From NCBI GenBank assembly GCA_035772405.1, contig JAYKKM010000034.1, forward strand, positions 1,775,001 to 1,839,000: DNA of 64,000 nt, in the 5' to 3' direction. This DNA is from Chrysogorgia sp. JL179-B06 (taxonomy: Eukaryota > Cnidaria > Anthozoa > Scleralcyonacea > Chrysogorgiidae). The notes under the pieces are model-generated. The model was not told where the DNA came from, made no database searches, and saw only the letters and a list, made by a program, of their open reading frames with translations. Positions 13,724-26,520 of the stretch are shown here, in pieces. Every line of letters begins with the position of its first letter. Position 1 is the first letter of the stretch. The translations under genes and the position numbers were made by a program.

Positions 13724-14925
13724 CTAAATTATTTCGAGCGCGGAAGCGGGCGCCCACGCGGGCGGCTGTTGATGTAGGCAACAGAGGTGTCGTGGATGTG
13801 GTGGCCTGAGAAGAGTGGCTGTTGGGGAGGTGTGCACTTGACGTGTCTTCATATAGTAGCGAGCGGTGGAGAGGGTTTTCCAGCCCACATGATGGGCTAC
13901 GTCTTCATCAGAAGCACCCAACAGGGATAAAGTAATGGAACAGCCCGCCCGGAGGCTATGTGTAGTTTCCCCCGCGTGACTTTTCAGAGTGGTGAGGTGT
14001 CGCTGGAGGCGGTTTTCTACACCCGAGCCTTGAAAGGCGTTGTCAGTAACGCGTCGCTGGCGATTTGTAGAGCGGAATAGGAAACGTGGTCGTAGATCAA
14101 GCCGCATGGCGCGTGAAATGTGGACGTAGAGCTTTAGGTTGGCGACTGGGCAGATAATCGAGTCTGAGCATGGATGGAGGACAAATGTATGGACATCATT
14201 AGCTCGAAGTGTTTTCCCAAATGTCTGATGAAAGAGTAAACCAGTATTGTTGGGTAAAGCAAGGACTTCTTTAGTCTTGATGCGGCCAAGATCGGACGCA
14301 CGGTTGCCAGAGAAGAAATCCACGGAAAAGAAGGCCAAATCCCTCACGTATAGGTATCGAAGCGTCGGAGTAATGTTATCGGACAATACTAGCTTGTGTA
14401 AATGGTAACAAAGGGACGTTAACTTGTCGAACAATAGAGGAACCGCTTGCTTTGGGGTAATGTGGGCTTGAGCCTGTTCCTCGCGAATCGCAGTTTTCGT
14501 TTTCAATTGTCCACGGTGGCAGCTGCTAAACGTCTTGCGCAATGACAAGAAACACTGCGTGTTTTTGTACCAAAGTGTGAACAATGAACGGTATGGATAA
14601 CTGTGTGCCCAAACGGATCTTTCCAAATAAGGAATTTAACCAAATCAGACGGAGTCGCGGCAAGAAGGGAATGTGGGGAGGGGAGGGAGGCCAGGAAACA
14701 TTCAAGCTCATGTTGAAGGCGGGATTTTTGACGTTGGTAAGGCTTGTTCTCACTCGTGTGGTGAAGAGAGGCATATCGTACATTAATAGCGGCGAGGTCC
14801 AAAGGTATCTTTGTGCGGAGGGAAACAATATGAGCATCCTTTTGGAAACCACATCGCTGACAAAAACGAATGCCTTGATCATTAGGATATGAGCAGTCTG
14901 GACATACTTCGGCCGGAGTCCACAC
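13724..14925 (-). pseudogene. Tyrosine recombinase of a DIRS/Ngaro-like element
   Basis: The N-terminal part (14503-14925) has a zinc ribbon CPDC...CQRC and a SAM-like core-binding region. The C-terminal part (13724-~14520) has the catalytic set: Arg in FSGNRASDLG, HSLR, HHVGW and the Tyr in TARYYMK. The two parts are in different frames, and some residues between them are lost, so the copy is broken. It would recombine the split repeats of a circular cDNA intermediate. It lies directly downstream of the RT-RNase H frame on the same strand. Confidence 0.88.
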
Positions 14926-14967
14926 ACGTGGTATCTCCGCGTATACCTGGAGCGAAAAAAGGAATTA

Positions 14968-17174
14968 ATGTAACACACGGAAGACCCAAAGGTCCCATTG
15001 CAAAGGGCGCGGTTCTAAACCCTCTGCGGTTTTTGTAGGGAAACGTAGTACGTATGAATCTTCTCTGCTCCCAAGTCGAAACGCCTCGGAGGCATAGCTA
15101 ACTAAAAGGGGCCACCAATAGCGTCGAGGCTGTAAGTCTGGAACCACAATGGAAAAATTAACTGGATGGTGTTGGAGGAATTTTAGTAGGGGGCCAATGA
15201 GGACGAAAGGAGGAAAAACGTATGCGTTTTCCGAGGGATCAAGGGACTGAGAGAAAACATTGACTCCAGCAGATTCTTCAACCGGAAACGGTGGTCAGAT
15301 CCGACGTATCTGAGACGACGTTCGCAGGAAGTGCCATGAGATCGATTGTGTGGGTTCCAAAGGCGTCTTGCATGGAGTGCCAGGTGCTGAGCGAGAGAGT
15401 GCAGTCAAGGTCGGAGAGCACACGAGATGGGTAATCAGCAGGGTTATGCGTGGATGGGATATGAAGAAGAGTTAGCACAAAATTATTTTGAAGGGTAATA
15501 TTGAACAGTTCTTGCAGAGCGGCAGCTAATCGAGGACTTCTTGAACCCTGCCGTTGCCAGGCGTTGACAAGTGTAGTACTGTCGACGTAGCAGTCAATCC
15601 TTGCGTTACTCAGACGATGTGCGACGGCGTGATAAAGCGGTTGTTTCCTTCATAGCAATCGGTAATGGGCGCTCGTCGTCACACCACAAGCCATTCACCG
15701 TTACCGGGGCTTCGTTTGGGAAGTAAATAATACCTCCCCATCCGGAGTTGGAAGCATCCGATAAGAGGTGGAGTTGGAAGTGTTGTTCTGTTCGCCAGGG
15801 TAGGAAACCAGCCCACGTATCCAAAAACCGCCAGGAAGAAATTTCCGTAGCCAAATCGCCAGTCATGGGTACCGATCGATTCACAGTAGTTGCCTTCGAA
15901 ACAGCCTGAATGACCGCAGATGCGTACAAGCGAGCAGCAGGGACTGCCGAAATGAAAGATATGATTTTTCCTCCGAGTTTCTGTAGATTCTTTTTGGACA
16001 CAGATTTTTTAGATAAGATAGATTCTCGTAAAGTAATGAACTTCTTAATTTTTTCCTGTGGTAAAATAAAAGCTTGCTTAACAGAATCGGAGAGAAAACC
16101 CAGGAATGAGACGACACGTCGAGGGATTAAAATAGACTTCTTCAGACCAATAAAGTAACCGAGCTCAATAAGAATGTGGCACGCGATGTAGGCCGCTGCC
16201 CCAGCTAGAGCGAAGTTAGATGGCTTGTTTGGCGTAGCTCGTGGAAGGCGAAGTTCTCCGAGATGACGGTCATCTATATACTGAGAGCATGGGACATTCA
16301 ATGAACGAATATGACTTGTGGCCGCCAGGCCCACAGTATGATAAATGTAGGCGCTGGCCTTCCAACCAAAAGGGATGGTACGGTAACAAAAAAACCATCC
16401 AGCCCATTGAAGCCCAAAATATGTGCAACTGTTGTCTGATAAAATTATATGGTCATAACCATTCTTATCATCTAGGACGGTTTGATAGTATCCACTCCCA
16501 ACATATCTAGGTAAATCAGCTAGGGAGTCCAGACTAAAAGGCAGATCGATAATCCACAAGTTAAGAAAACGCTCGTCGTGGCATAAACGTGGCTTCGAGG
16601 GTTCTACAGTTAATGGCATAACCAAACGTGGAGGAGACACTTGTCCAACTTCCCCGACGACTAATAGGGAACCATTGCGTACGCGTTCCAGAATAGTATT
16701 AGTGATAAACTCCTCGAAGCCATGGCACGAGTGATTATTGGGAAAGATTGCAATCGGGGGAGACGGACTGTTATAGTGCTTGCCAGCAAATGAGCCTTGG
16801 AACGGGCGAAAAAAGGAGAATATGTTTTCGCCATTTTGGATATAATTCATGAGTTCATTGTGTTTTGGATTTCCTTGTAGGATGCGACCCCAAAACGATG
16901 CGTGTTTGTGGATCTGACCCGCAATAAATTTGTCCGGGTCTCTAAAGCGTAACCAATTAAGGGAGGACAGTACACCACCAGATGCGACCCATTCGAGGGG
17001 AGGGAGAGGGCCAATGGGTAAATTATGATCTGGCTCAATAGAGCACCACTCCTGCTGGCGTATGGCATTTTGGGCATACTGCAACGCAGTGTTAAAATTT
17101 TCCAGGTTGCCAGCCTTAAAAGAATAAAAAACGGTCCGAATCAAGGTCGGGAATACAATTATGTTATCCTTCAT
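14968..17174 (-). pseudogene. Reverse transcriptase-RNase H of a DIRS/Ngaro-like element
   Basis: The main frame (15606-17174, 522 codons) contains RT motifs: PRLVMPLTVE and KPRLCHD (~205-225), a palm region with DDKNGYDHI, and the catalytic SQYIDDRHLGEL near residue 310. RNase H starts at LLSDASNSGWGGI. After a frameshift near 15610 the domain continues (IDCYVDSTTLVNAW, then STHNPADYPSR and HTIDLMALPANV). After another near 15285 it ends with VVPDLQPRRYWWPLL (~15130). At least two frameshifts make this inactive. The palm, RNase H and tail sequences are characteristic of DIRS-order RTs. Confidence 0.9.
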
Positions 17175-17419
17175 GCAATTAAATCATACATAGTAGAATA
17201 CAAAAAAGGAACAGAGACTCGTGTATTTTATGAATATTATATATTCTGTTGTTTTTTGTTGTTTTTTTTGTTTTTTTAAATTTATTTTAAATAGTATAGA
17301 TTCATACACGCTGTAAATAACATATGTAGTGATCTTAACGTTTTTATAATGTCACATATATTTCATTCCATTAAATTGTAATATAAAAGGTCACACATGG
17401 TATTTCGTTCATGCATCCT

Positions 17420-17941
17420 TCACCGTCTTCTAGGTACACGGCAGTCCCGAGCAAAGTAGCCAGGTTGACGACAGTTATAACAGAGCAGAGACGGTGAATT
17501 ATATGGCCTCTGAGGGCCGGTATAACGATAGCGGCCACGTGGCAAGTATGGCACGGAACGGAAACTTCTTGATGTAGGTGGGACAGGATCAGATCGTGTG
17601 GGTATGTCGGAAGGGGGTCGAGCTTTCAGAGATTTCTCCACGATCTTCGAAATCTCCACGTCCTCCTTTTCGCCCACCAACTTGAGGAGGAGATACTGGA
17701 ACTGGGGAAGATGTTGCAAATTACGAACTTGTTTATATATTGTGTTGTAGCGATTCGCATTGGTGTGGTTGGTCTGTCGAGCGACGTCAACCACGTTCTC
17801 CAATGAAGAAAGGGCAACGTAAGAATCAAATATACCTGCCGGTTTCATGAGTTCATTTTGTAGTTGCGCCAGAACCACGGTCACGGTTTTGGCATTCGTA
17901 ATTTGAGATAAAGTGTCTATGCGAGCTTTTAAGCCCTCCAA
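17420..17941 (-). CDS. Gag-like protein with CCHC-type zinc knuckle (DIRS/Ngaro element)
   Basis: 173 codons. The N-terminal two thirds are helical and without recognisable motif. A basic, Arg/Pro-rich segment (RSFRSVPYLPRGRYRY) precedes a CYNCRQPGYFARDC knuckle (residues ~152-165), in the C-x2-C-x4-H-x4-C register except that the His position is occupied by Phe-Ala. The ORF lies just upstream of the RT on the same strand. The start is uncertain; the true Gag N-terminus may lie upstream of 17941, where the frame is closed. Confidence 0.7.
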   Translation of the reverse strand: MEGLKARIDTLSQITNAKTVTVVLAQLQNELMKPAGIFDSYVALSSLENVVDVARQTNHTNANRYNTIYKQVRNLQHLPQFQYLLLKLVGEKEDVEISKIVEKSLKARPPSDIPTRSDPVPPTSRSFRSVPYLPRGRYRYTGPQRPYNSPSLLCYNCRQPGYFARDCRVPRRR

Positions 17942-18404
17942 AGTAACTGGCTATAAGGAAGAAATGAAAGGAGATAACTTTATTTATTTTATTTTTTTTT
18001 ATTATTTTCATTTTTATTATTATTTTTTGCCACGGCCAATTTTACAGTAACTTTGAGTAAACTATTAACAAAAAGTCGTCAGATAAGCAAAATTAATAAA
18101 AGTACCGTTCATTTTACTACATCGTCACGCATGACTTAACCCGGTGGGTATTTTGTAAATAACGTGTACCATGACCAAATTATACGTGTAAACGCATAAT
18201 TAAGTAGGTGACAAGAAATTGAAGAGCAAGTCCCCCCCTTTTTTTTCACGATGGTAATTTGCTATCAAGCGCCCGACCAAGAACTCCGTCGTAGACAGGG
18301 TATAAGGCGTTTTTAGTTTGCCCCTCTCGAGACGGGACGACAAGAAAGCAAATTGCCAGGAAAATAATTCGAAAACATAATGGCGGTTTTACTATACCTC
18401 CCCC
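17942..18404. other. Non-coding flank
   Basis: T-rich at 17985-18020 and otherwise featureless. It may contain the missing 5' end of the DIRS/Ngaro-like element. Confidence 0.45.
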
Positions 18405-18870
18405 GCATCACACAGTGGCCTTACCAAAGTGTCGCCTCGCAGAGAAGCCTGTCAAAATCCTGTCTCACTGACACAATGGCCTTTCAAAATCATGCCTGAC
18501 ACAGTGCATGGAAATGCTGCCTCAGACAGTGGCTATTCGAAAATCTGCCTTATACAGTGGTTTTTCTAAAATTCTGCCTCACACAGTGGCCTTCCGAAAT
18601 TTCTGCCTTACACACAGTGGCTTTCCCAAATTCAGCCTCACACAGTGGCTTTCCAAATTGCGGCCTCACACAGTGGCTTTCCAAATTGCCGCCTCACACA
18701 GTGGCTATCCAAATTACTGCCTCACACAGTGGCTTTCCAAATTGCAGCCTCACACAGCGGCTTTCCAAATTGCTGCCTCACATAGTGGCTTTCCAAATTG
18801 GTGCCTCACACAGTGGCTTGTCAAACTTTGCCTCACACCAAGACTTTTCAAAATTCTGCCAGTTGAGCGT
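18405..18870. repeat. ~28-bp minisatellite
   Basis: Unit consensus gcctcacacagtggctttcc plus aaattgcc, period about 28-31 bp, ~15 copies, most regular at 18610-18830. ORFs here (SHSGFPN-type repeats) are products of the repeat. Confidence 0.92.
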
Positions 18871-20544
18871 GACGTTCGTTATATTATGACTCATACAGAG
18901 GTGCTTTTCATACTGCCCTCTCCGCATTTTAAAAAGATCTTGCCTCACGTAGCGGTTACCGAAAACTAGTACATACAGTAATAATTCGAAAGACATTATT
19001 GTCTCACACAGTCCAAGTAGGTATAAAGAGATTTCCCTTTTGGAAATACAGTCAATGTCGGTGTGAGAATAAAAGAGATCCTAATGAAATATACGATACA
19101 CATGATATCATCCCTGGCATAACGCCAAGGGACATGTCAAAGGCAGATATGTTCGAAACTATCCATATAATCGTATGGGTATACACCTTTTCTCGATACT
19201 AGTTCTAGCTCCTTACCTTGGAATACTTCGGAAGTATATTTGAAACAGTCTTTTGGTAGGTTGTTAGCTAGGCTGTCTAAACTAGAGCTCATGAATTGGA
19301 AACAATCTAAAAATACTAGATGTTTACCTAACATAAAGGCCATGTACTTCTGCATATTGTTTGGTATAACGTTGATATTCTGTCCAAGCTTCCCTATTTC
19401 TTGCATTATGAAGTGACCATCGTAACCTCTTAGATTGTGGAAGATGACGGGTATCTTATCAGTCAGTCTGTAGTTCCTGTTGCATAGCTGATGCGCTGAA
19501 CCTCTGTATTTACCAGTGGCGTGGCAATGGTCTCTAACTCTTACGTCTCCACTTACATACTCCTTGTCGCAGATGTGACATCTAGTAGCCTTCTTAAAGT
19601 TGGTCTTATCAGTGGAAGTCATAATCATATTCTTGTTGAAGTGTTCTCTCTTTACCTTTTTACAGTCATTGACTTCTTCTAGCATCTTCTTCATGAATTT
19701 CCTAACTGCGTTCTTACCGCGGAACACCTCTACAGGCTTGCTGTACTCGTTGTCATAGCAGCATACTACCTTGTACCCGTATCCACAGTCTGTGTGTTTC
19801 TGATATGCGTAAGTGTACGACTTATCTTTCGAGGGTGTTGCTGTATCGATCTGTTCCGTAATAGCCTCGAAATCAGCGTATATCACGAATGGTACCTCTA
19901 GTTGTTTGTGAAAGTTTTTGTACTCTAGGATATTGTCTCCTTTTTCTGGCATCTTGATTGCTTGCTTTCAGTTAACCACTATACAATTCTCTTTGTGATT
20001 CTCTAATATGCCAACTGTACTGAAACATTGGAGACAGTACCTACAGAAGTTTTTGTTGCACTTATGTTTTGATTGATTATACACTGTAAAAAATGACCGG
20101 TTGAAACAACCAAAAAAAAACAGTTACCTGGGTGAATCTGAGAGAACCAGTTAAAATTAGGTTGTTTCAACCGAAATAGTTTAGGTTGTTTTAATTCAAT
20201 TCGTAAATTGGTTGAATCTATCAATTTAACCTTAACCAATTTTAATCTTGACTAAAGTTGTATGGTGCAAAATAAAGTTAGTATAAGCAAATAACAACAA
20301 ATAATTTATTTAGCAATCTTAAAATAATGTAATCGTCTTATAATAGTAAAGTCATAAAATATAATAGCTAATATAGTTCACAAATTGGATAAAAAGTTTT
20401 CTATACCCATATGATTTTGCTATGACTGCAGGTAGTTCCTTTGGGGTATTCTGCATCAAAAAGGCATAAAATACCGACAATAAACATAAAACAGCATTTA
20501 AAATGTTTTGCAAAGTGAAAAGGTGGTAAACTGCCAAGGGTTTT

Positions 20545-20592
20545 AGTAACGAAATACTGACGTTTCGAGCGGAATCCTTCGTCAGAGTAAGA
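20545..20592 (-). ncRNA. Degenerate hammerhead-like motif (Penelope-type terminal repeat)
   Basis: Minus strand reads CTGACGA, a short arm, CGCTC, GAAAC, GTC, in the order of a hammerhead core. Stem II is weak here. A further degenerate copy in the opposite orientation lies at 20642-20685 (gatgaaaggct ... cgaaatgtt). Penelope-like terminal repeats are known to carry such ribozymes. Confidence 0.5.
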
Positions 20593-21589
20593 CTCTTATA
20601 TATGATGTCAATCATTACTCGGATATTACTATAAAGTAAGACCGATGAAAGGCTACACTCGAAATGTTAGTATTTTGTTTACAGTTTACTACCTTTTCAC
20701 TTTGCTATATATCCATACACAGCTGCATACACAGCACTCTACTATTTAAAATGTTTTGATTCTTAAATTTGATGACCACCATCCTTCTGCAACGAGTGAC
20801 GTGATATAGTGTCTTCTATATCTCCAGTAGTCCAGTTGAGAGGAGTTTTGGAGATGAACAATTCTTCACTTTACTCAAAATGTCAATGTCGGTATCATTC
20901 TACAACACAAGAGTAAAAAAAACCAATTAAGATTAAGTTTAGCTGTAAGCACCTTATATTGTACTTTTACAGTAATAGCATTTTCAGAGAGTTTGCAGAG
21001 GTGGAAACTCTGCAAGTAAAATATAATGTAAAAATATAAATAGAATTGCTAATTGCTATTACTAAAATGCAATTAGCAGGACACAGCTTATCACCATCCA
21101 GTAGGAATATTATCTGTTTCCTCAACTGAAGCAGAGTTATTTACAAGTAGAAAACTTACATTTATACTAAGAAATAACTTTGCAGTGTTACAATAGGAAT
21201 AATCAATAAAAATGTACCTTTACATAAAAATTAGTATTAAATTACCATACAAAGATTCATTAAATATCCTACATAAGTACACATCAATGCTTATGATTGC
21301 TTTGGTTTTTAAATTATCATTGCATAGATATAGAAAATCAAATCTTCCAGGGAGAGCAGGATTTTAGCCAATATCCTTCCTGTAGAAAACACTGTCTACA
21401 GGTTACCAAATGTTTAATGCTATTAATTTTACATCTCAATTGTGCAGTAAATGGTTACAATTTGGCACAAAACTAGCTACTGTAACTTGCATATTACATT
21501 ACTGTGACAAATCATAAAACCAGAAATATATCAGTTGGTATGGACTACCTAAGCAGCCACAATAGATCCTAAATTATCTTTAAAGTGCA

Positions 21590-22290
21590 TATAACGTCTG
21601 CGGGGATTTAACATATTTGTAATCTATGGATTCTCGTGAGATAAATTGTAATATATCTTGTCAGCTGAAATTTTCATCTTCATAGACTTTTTTGCTGTTA
21701 AAGTTGACGGAAATGACATCATTTCCGTCAACTTTAACAGCAAAACGGTCTATGAAGATGAAATTTTCAGCTGACAAGATATATTACCACGTCTTTCTGA
21801 TAACAGACAAAAGCTGTGCCTCAAAAAACTTTAAAAAAAATACAATCGACACCATCTTCTCCTTTGGCTACTTTGATTCCACCGACGAGATATGAAGCAC
21901 ATGGCCGAAAATTACGTGGTAGTGTTGATCGACTTTCTCTTTACCAATGCAATACTGACCGTTATAACGGAAAACTGCAGCTTTTTTCCCGCCATGACGA
22001 GATGCATAAATGACTTAATTACATCTTAACTAAGTTCTATGTGAAACTTTAGTAAATTTTGTTTCTAATTGTAAACCGGTTCCAGTCCCCCGGTATTCTA
22101 TTATTTGTTTGTAAACTTTTTCAATATGACCTTTTTTAAGACCTTTTTAAACAGTTGTAAATATAAAGCAATTCACTGTATTAGTGCGATTTTATATTCA
22201 ATAAACCATCTATTATTATTATTATTACAATTTATCTCAGGAGAATCCACAGATTACAAATATGTTAAATCCCCACAGATAGTTAGCCTA
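21590..22290. repeat. Fold-back MITE with a large internal palindrome
   Basis: 21651-21716 and 21719-21784 form a near-perfect inverted repeat (66-bp arms, about two mismatches) centred on 21717-21718. Outer arms at ~21590-21655 and ~22220-22290 are also inverted (ggggatttaacatatttgta and its complement). The element is related to the intact copy at 23099-23529. Confidence 0.75.
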
Positions 22291-23098
22291 ACCCCCAGGG
22301 GTCATTTGCTGATGTTAAATATGTAAAAAGTTCTTGACACCAACTGCATGGCAGCATTTTGATGCATGATTGCTTTACTGGTTAATGTAATATAAAAATC
22401 AAATATTTCAAGGGAGAGCAGGATTTTAGCCAATATCCTTCCTGTAGAGACATACTGTCTTAGTGTCTACAAGTGACCAAATGTTTAATGCTATTTAATT
22501 TAACATCCTAATCGTGCAGTTTGGCACATAATAAATTAACATATTACAATGACCAGAACAGACCAGACAATGTCAGGGCCATTTCAAATTTCCTTTCACA
22601 TGTTTAATATCAGCTATAACTTGGTAGTCATTTGCCACAGGTTCAAATTATTGCAATTTTAATAACAATGCTAATTAAAGATAATTCAGAATCTATTGTG
22701 GCTACTAGTAAGCCCATACCAACTTGTATTTTTATGGAGTTACTAGTTGTCACAGAGTTGTCAACCCTTGTATTACCGGTAACTAATAATATATTGAAAA
22801 TTTCTTGATTAATGTCAACTCATTCATATTGTAAAACATACACAACAGACTTGTACAGGTCAGTAGAAACAGTATGGCTTGTATGAGAAAAATAAACTTT
22901 TTGAAGTCTCTGATGACCCTACAGGCCTAGTGGTGGTGAGGGCAAATTTTCAGTGTCTTAAGGCAGCTAGCTACTCATTAGTAAAGGCATTTTATCCTTT
23001 AGGTAGGGTATAGTCATTTGACTAGACAGTCATTTGCCACAAAAGATAATTTAGGATCTATTGTGGATGTACGGTATGAGATGTCACAGAGCTGTTAA

Positions 23099-23529
23099 AG
23101 TGCCTATCCAGCCTGTGGGGATTTTACATATTTATGATCTTTGGATTCTCATGAGAAAAATTATAATATACTGTATCTTGTCATTTGCAAATTTCATCTT
23201 CATGCCCTTTTCCCCTGCTAAAGTTCACAGGAAGTGACGTCAACACAGGGACACGCGATATTTTGCAGAGTGATTCAGCAATGAAATACAGCGAAAGTTT
23301 GGATTTGAACTTTAAACAGCCTGTTTAGACAAAATTCACTCAATAACATTCACTGTTGAATAACACCGCAACATATTATGTGTCCCTGCGTTGACATCAC
23401 TTCCTGTGAACTTTAGCAGGGGGGAATGCATGAAGATGCAATTTTCGAACAACAAGATATACTACATTTCTTTTTGGTAGAAGCCAAAGATTACGAATAT
23501 GTAAAACCCGCACAGGCTGAATAGGCACT
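23099..23529. mobile_element. 431-bp MITE with ~190-bp inverted arms and TTAA duplication
   Basis: TTAA at 23095-23098 and 23530-23533 flanks termini agtgcctatccagcctg and caggctgaataggcact. The arms are inverted for most of the length. TTAA-type elements belong to piggyBac- or Kolobok-like groups. Confidence 0.8.
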
Positions 23530-24436
23530 TTAACCCTTCTACTAAATGGCATCTTCACATGACTGTCATGTACACAATATGCAAAAATGTAATACAGAAA
23601 TTCAAATTTCACAATACATTAGATAGTATAAAGCAGAATGTCTTTATTTTCTTTTTTCTGTCATGTATGATAATCACAGGAAGTTCCCAAATAAGGCACA
23701 TACTTGTTTGGCTATCTCATATGGGGACTGTTGAATTAAGTCAAGAAAATCCTGAAATCAATATTATATGTTAGTAAATATTTATGCTTTAAATGTCAAT
23801 TTTAATCATGGACGGAAACTCAAGCATTGTGCATGCTGGGTACCATTGTTTTAAATTTCTGTGAGCATTGTTCTTAAAGTGCCCTTGAGACAACTACAAT
23901 AATAATAATAATTATGAGAATTTCTATATTGCTAATTCCCTATAACCCATTAGCACTTTACAATATGGTAGTAACCTAAGTAGATAAATCTCAAAATTAC
24001 ACTCTTAAATTTACAATTGATAGATAACTATTATAAAAATATATTAAAGTCCTAAAAATATTAAAAATAAAAATTATGGATAAGCGGCTGCCCTACTAAG
24101 CTTCGAGGAATATAATTTGTCGAGGTTAATAAATGTTCACATTCGCCAGAAAAGATAAACAATAAAAAGTTGTTTATGGAGATAAGGTAGGAACTAAAAC
24201 AATCAGACATACAGTAGAATCCATAATTCACTATATACAGGAACTGAGTGGCGTTCGGTTCTTGCCCCATTGTAATATGCAATTTATATAACTCAAATTG
24301 TGATTATACTTACACCTGGCATATCACATACATTTAACTGCTCATATTTTGTTAGTAAAGTTAGGTAGTTGCAGCTTGATGTTTGCAAAGGTTTAAAGGT
24401 TTTGCTATGCAAACTGTGTTAAGTTGTCAATACTCT

Positions 24437-24512
24437 GAGCACCAGACAGGACTCAAACCTGTAACCTTCTGAACGCTAGACAGATGCTCTAACCTTTGAG
24501 CCACTGGAACTC
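24437..24512 (-). tRNA. tRNA-like SINE head, second family, inverted copy
   Basis: Box A (gtggctcaaaggttagagc) and box B (ggtttgagtcc) are present. The acceptor halves pair imperfectly, and the anticodon loop ctagcgt gives AGC. It is embedded in a ~280-bp repeat that recurs at 24767 and 25043. Confidence 0.6.
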
Positions 24513-24766
24513 AGACGGCAGAGCAAGGTTAATTACGGTATTTAAACCCTGGGATGAGTCTTGCCGTTATCACAAATACTTGTTGGACCACACGTCGTTG
24601 TTGTGACAGTGAATTTCCAGTTAAATGTTGTTAGTAAAGTTAGGTATAGTTGCAGTGTGATGTTTGTAAAGTTGTAAAGGTTTTGCTGTGCAAGCTGTGT
24701 TATTTGTGATAACGGCAAGACTCGTCCCAGGATTTAAATACCGTAATCAACCTTGCTCTTCCATCT

Positions 24767-24842
24767 GAGTTCCAGTGGCTCAATGGTTAGAGCGTCTGTC
24801 TAGCGTTCAGAAGGTTACGGGTTCGAATTCTGTGTGGTGCTC
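24767..24842 (+). tRNA. tRNA-like SINE head, second family, copy 2
   Basis: Same body as the inverted copy at 24437, with box B ggttcgaattc. The surrounding repeat includes ttgtgataacggcaagactc upstream and a tail rich in aaaacctttacaac downstream. Confidence 0.62.
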
Positions 24843-25042
24843 AGAGTTTTTCTGAGTATTGACAACTTAACACAGCTTGCACAGCAAAACCTTTACAACT
24901 TTACAAACATCAAGTTGCAACTACCTAACTTTAACTGGAAATTGACTGTCACAACAACGACTTGTAGTCCAACAAGTATTTGTGATAACGGCAAGACTCG
25001 TCCCAGGGTTTAAATACCATAATTAACCTTGCTCTGCCATCT

Positions 25043-25118
25043 GAGTTCCAGTGGCTCAATGGTTAGAGCGTCTGTCTAGCGTTCAGAAGGTTACGCGTTC
25101 GAATCCTGCGTGGTGCTC
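25043..25118 (+). tRNA. tRNA-like SINE head, second family, copy 3
   Basis: Direct tandem neighbour of the copy at 24767, 276 bp away, with box B cgttcgaatcc. Together the three copies make an inverted-plus-direct SINE cluster (24380-25180). Confidence 0.62.
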
Positions 25119-25980
25119 AGAGTTTTTCTGAGTATTGACAACTTAACACACTTGCACAGCAAAACCTTTACAACTTTGCTCAAAACTCATGCTAGAGTGA
25201 GATGCTGATGATACAGTAAAGGTATTATAGTATATGAACACACATGATGTATGAAGTAACTACAAACTGCAATATGCCAATAATATTTTCTTGATGTCAC
25301 CTACAACAGACTTGTATGGACCAGTAGAAACTAGAAGCAATATGGCTTGCATGAGAAAAACAAACTTACCAATTGAATTGGCAAATGGCAATGCCAATAT
25401 TGCGAACTTTGATATAAATAATTTCAAAGTATGTTAAGCTGATAGTAAAGCCTTCGCTAAAATCGAATCTGGAAAAATATAACAACTATCTACGTCAAAA
25501 TATGAGTATTTATCTCAAACTTTAAGTGCGATTCAAACCAAATTGTCAGCCGAACATAAAGGCAAACACAACTCAATTATTAACCATCCAATCCTTTGAT
25601 TACAATACGTATGAAAACAAATAATTGAATAAGAACAGGTAATAAATAAATGCGCATTATTAAACAGCTAGTATCTAATAGCTAGTTGCTGACTCGGACT
25701 CAAATGATATACAAATATAAAATGATTAAACTGAATGTGACTTACGGACGTACCTTCAAAATTCTGACGACAATCTTCATCTACAGCCCATGATTCGGAA
25801 AGCAACGAGTCCTTTTGAAAACCATCACAAAATACAGCCAAGAAATTCAAATTAAATCATCGAAATATAACGATCAAAGACCAAGAAACTTCAAGTTCGT
25901 TCGAACATTTCGAAATGGCCGCGTGGTGTATTGTATCCCATGATTCTTTGAGGTCTCACAAGCATCGTGGCGAGCGGCGC

Positions 25981-26520
25981 TAAGACCCTGGGTACGAGGT
26001 TGGGGATTCACTAATAGCGTAAAGTCTGGCTGCTATTAATAGCTCAAAAAGCGGACAAACAAACCAAATTTGACTCACAAATGATTGCAAAAGAGCTATT
26101 TCTTTTGTTATGGCCGCAAGAATTATGGGTAAAAGCGGACAAACATCGGTACTGACGTCATCTCGACGGAGCGCTATTGCGTGTGCCATTCAGCCACGCT
26201 TTTCGCGTTGTTCGTTTTATGTTAGATTTAAAGTTTTTATTTTGTTATATTGTATTAATTATTAAATACAAATGTTAGGAAAAATGCTAGTTTAACAAAA
26301 ACCAAGTGACTGGAAATCAATTTTAATTGGCATCTTTGTGTACACAGTGGACACAGACTACGTCATAGACACATCAAGGTTATTTTCTCGAGATTCAGAA
26401 GCTTTACAAGAACAAAAACCCTAACCATAATCCAAATAAAAACTCTTGTCATAACCATAAAATAAAATATATCCTATTCATCGGAGCATCGTGGGGGGGA
26501 ACCTCGTACCCAGGGTCTTA
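25981..26520. repeat. Inverted-repeat element with 21-bp perfect ends
   Basis: taagaccctgggtacgaggt(t) at 25981-26001 is perfectly inverted at 26500-26520. The interior has no convincing gene. It is probably a MITE or a pair of repeat ends. The minus-strand ORF at 25980-26189 overlaps it and is not supported. Confidence 0.65.

Larger units (their letters stand above)
13164..17941 (-). mobile_element. Degenerate DIRS/Ngaro-like retrotransposon
   Basis: Minus-strand order Gag, RT-RNase H, tyrosine recombinase, then split direct repeats. No methyltransferase domain is seen. The split direct (not inverted) repeats point to the Ngaro/PAT branch. The 5' terminus is not located, so the left-right span is a minimum. 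Confidence 0.82.

Noticed and set aside
25762..25850. Captured exon in E1 (minus strand, ends at gtacgt)
   Set aside because: There is no ATG in frame, no second exon and no recognised homology.
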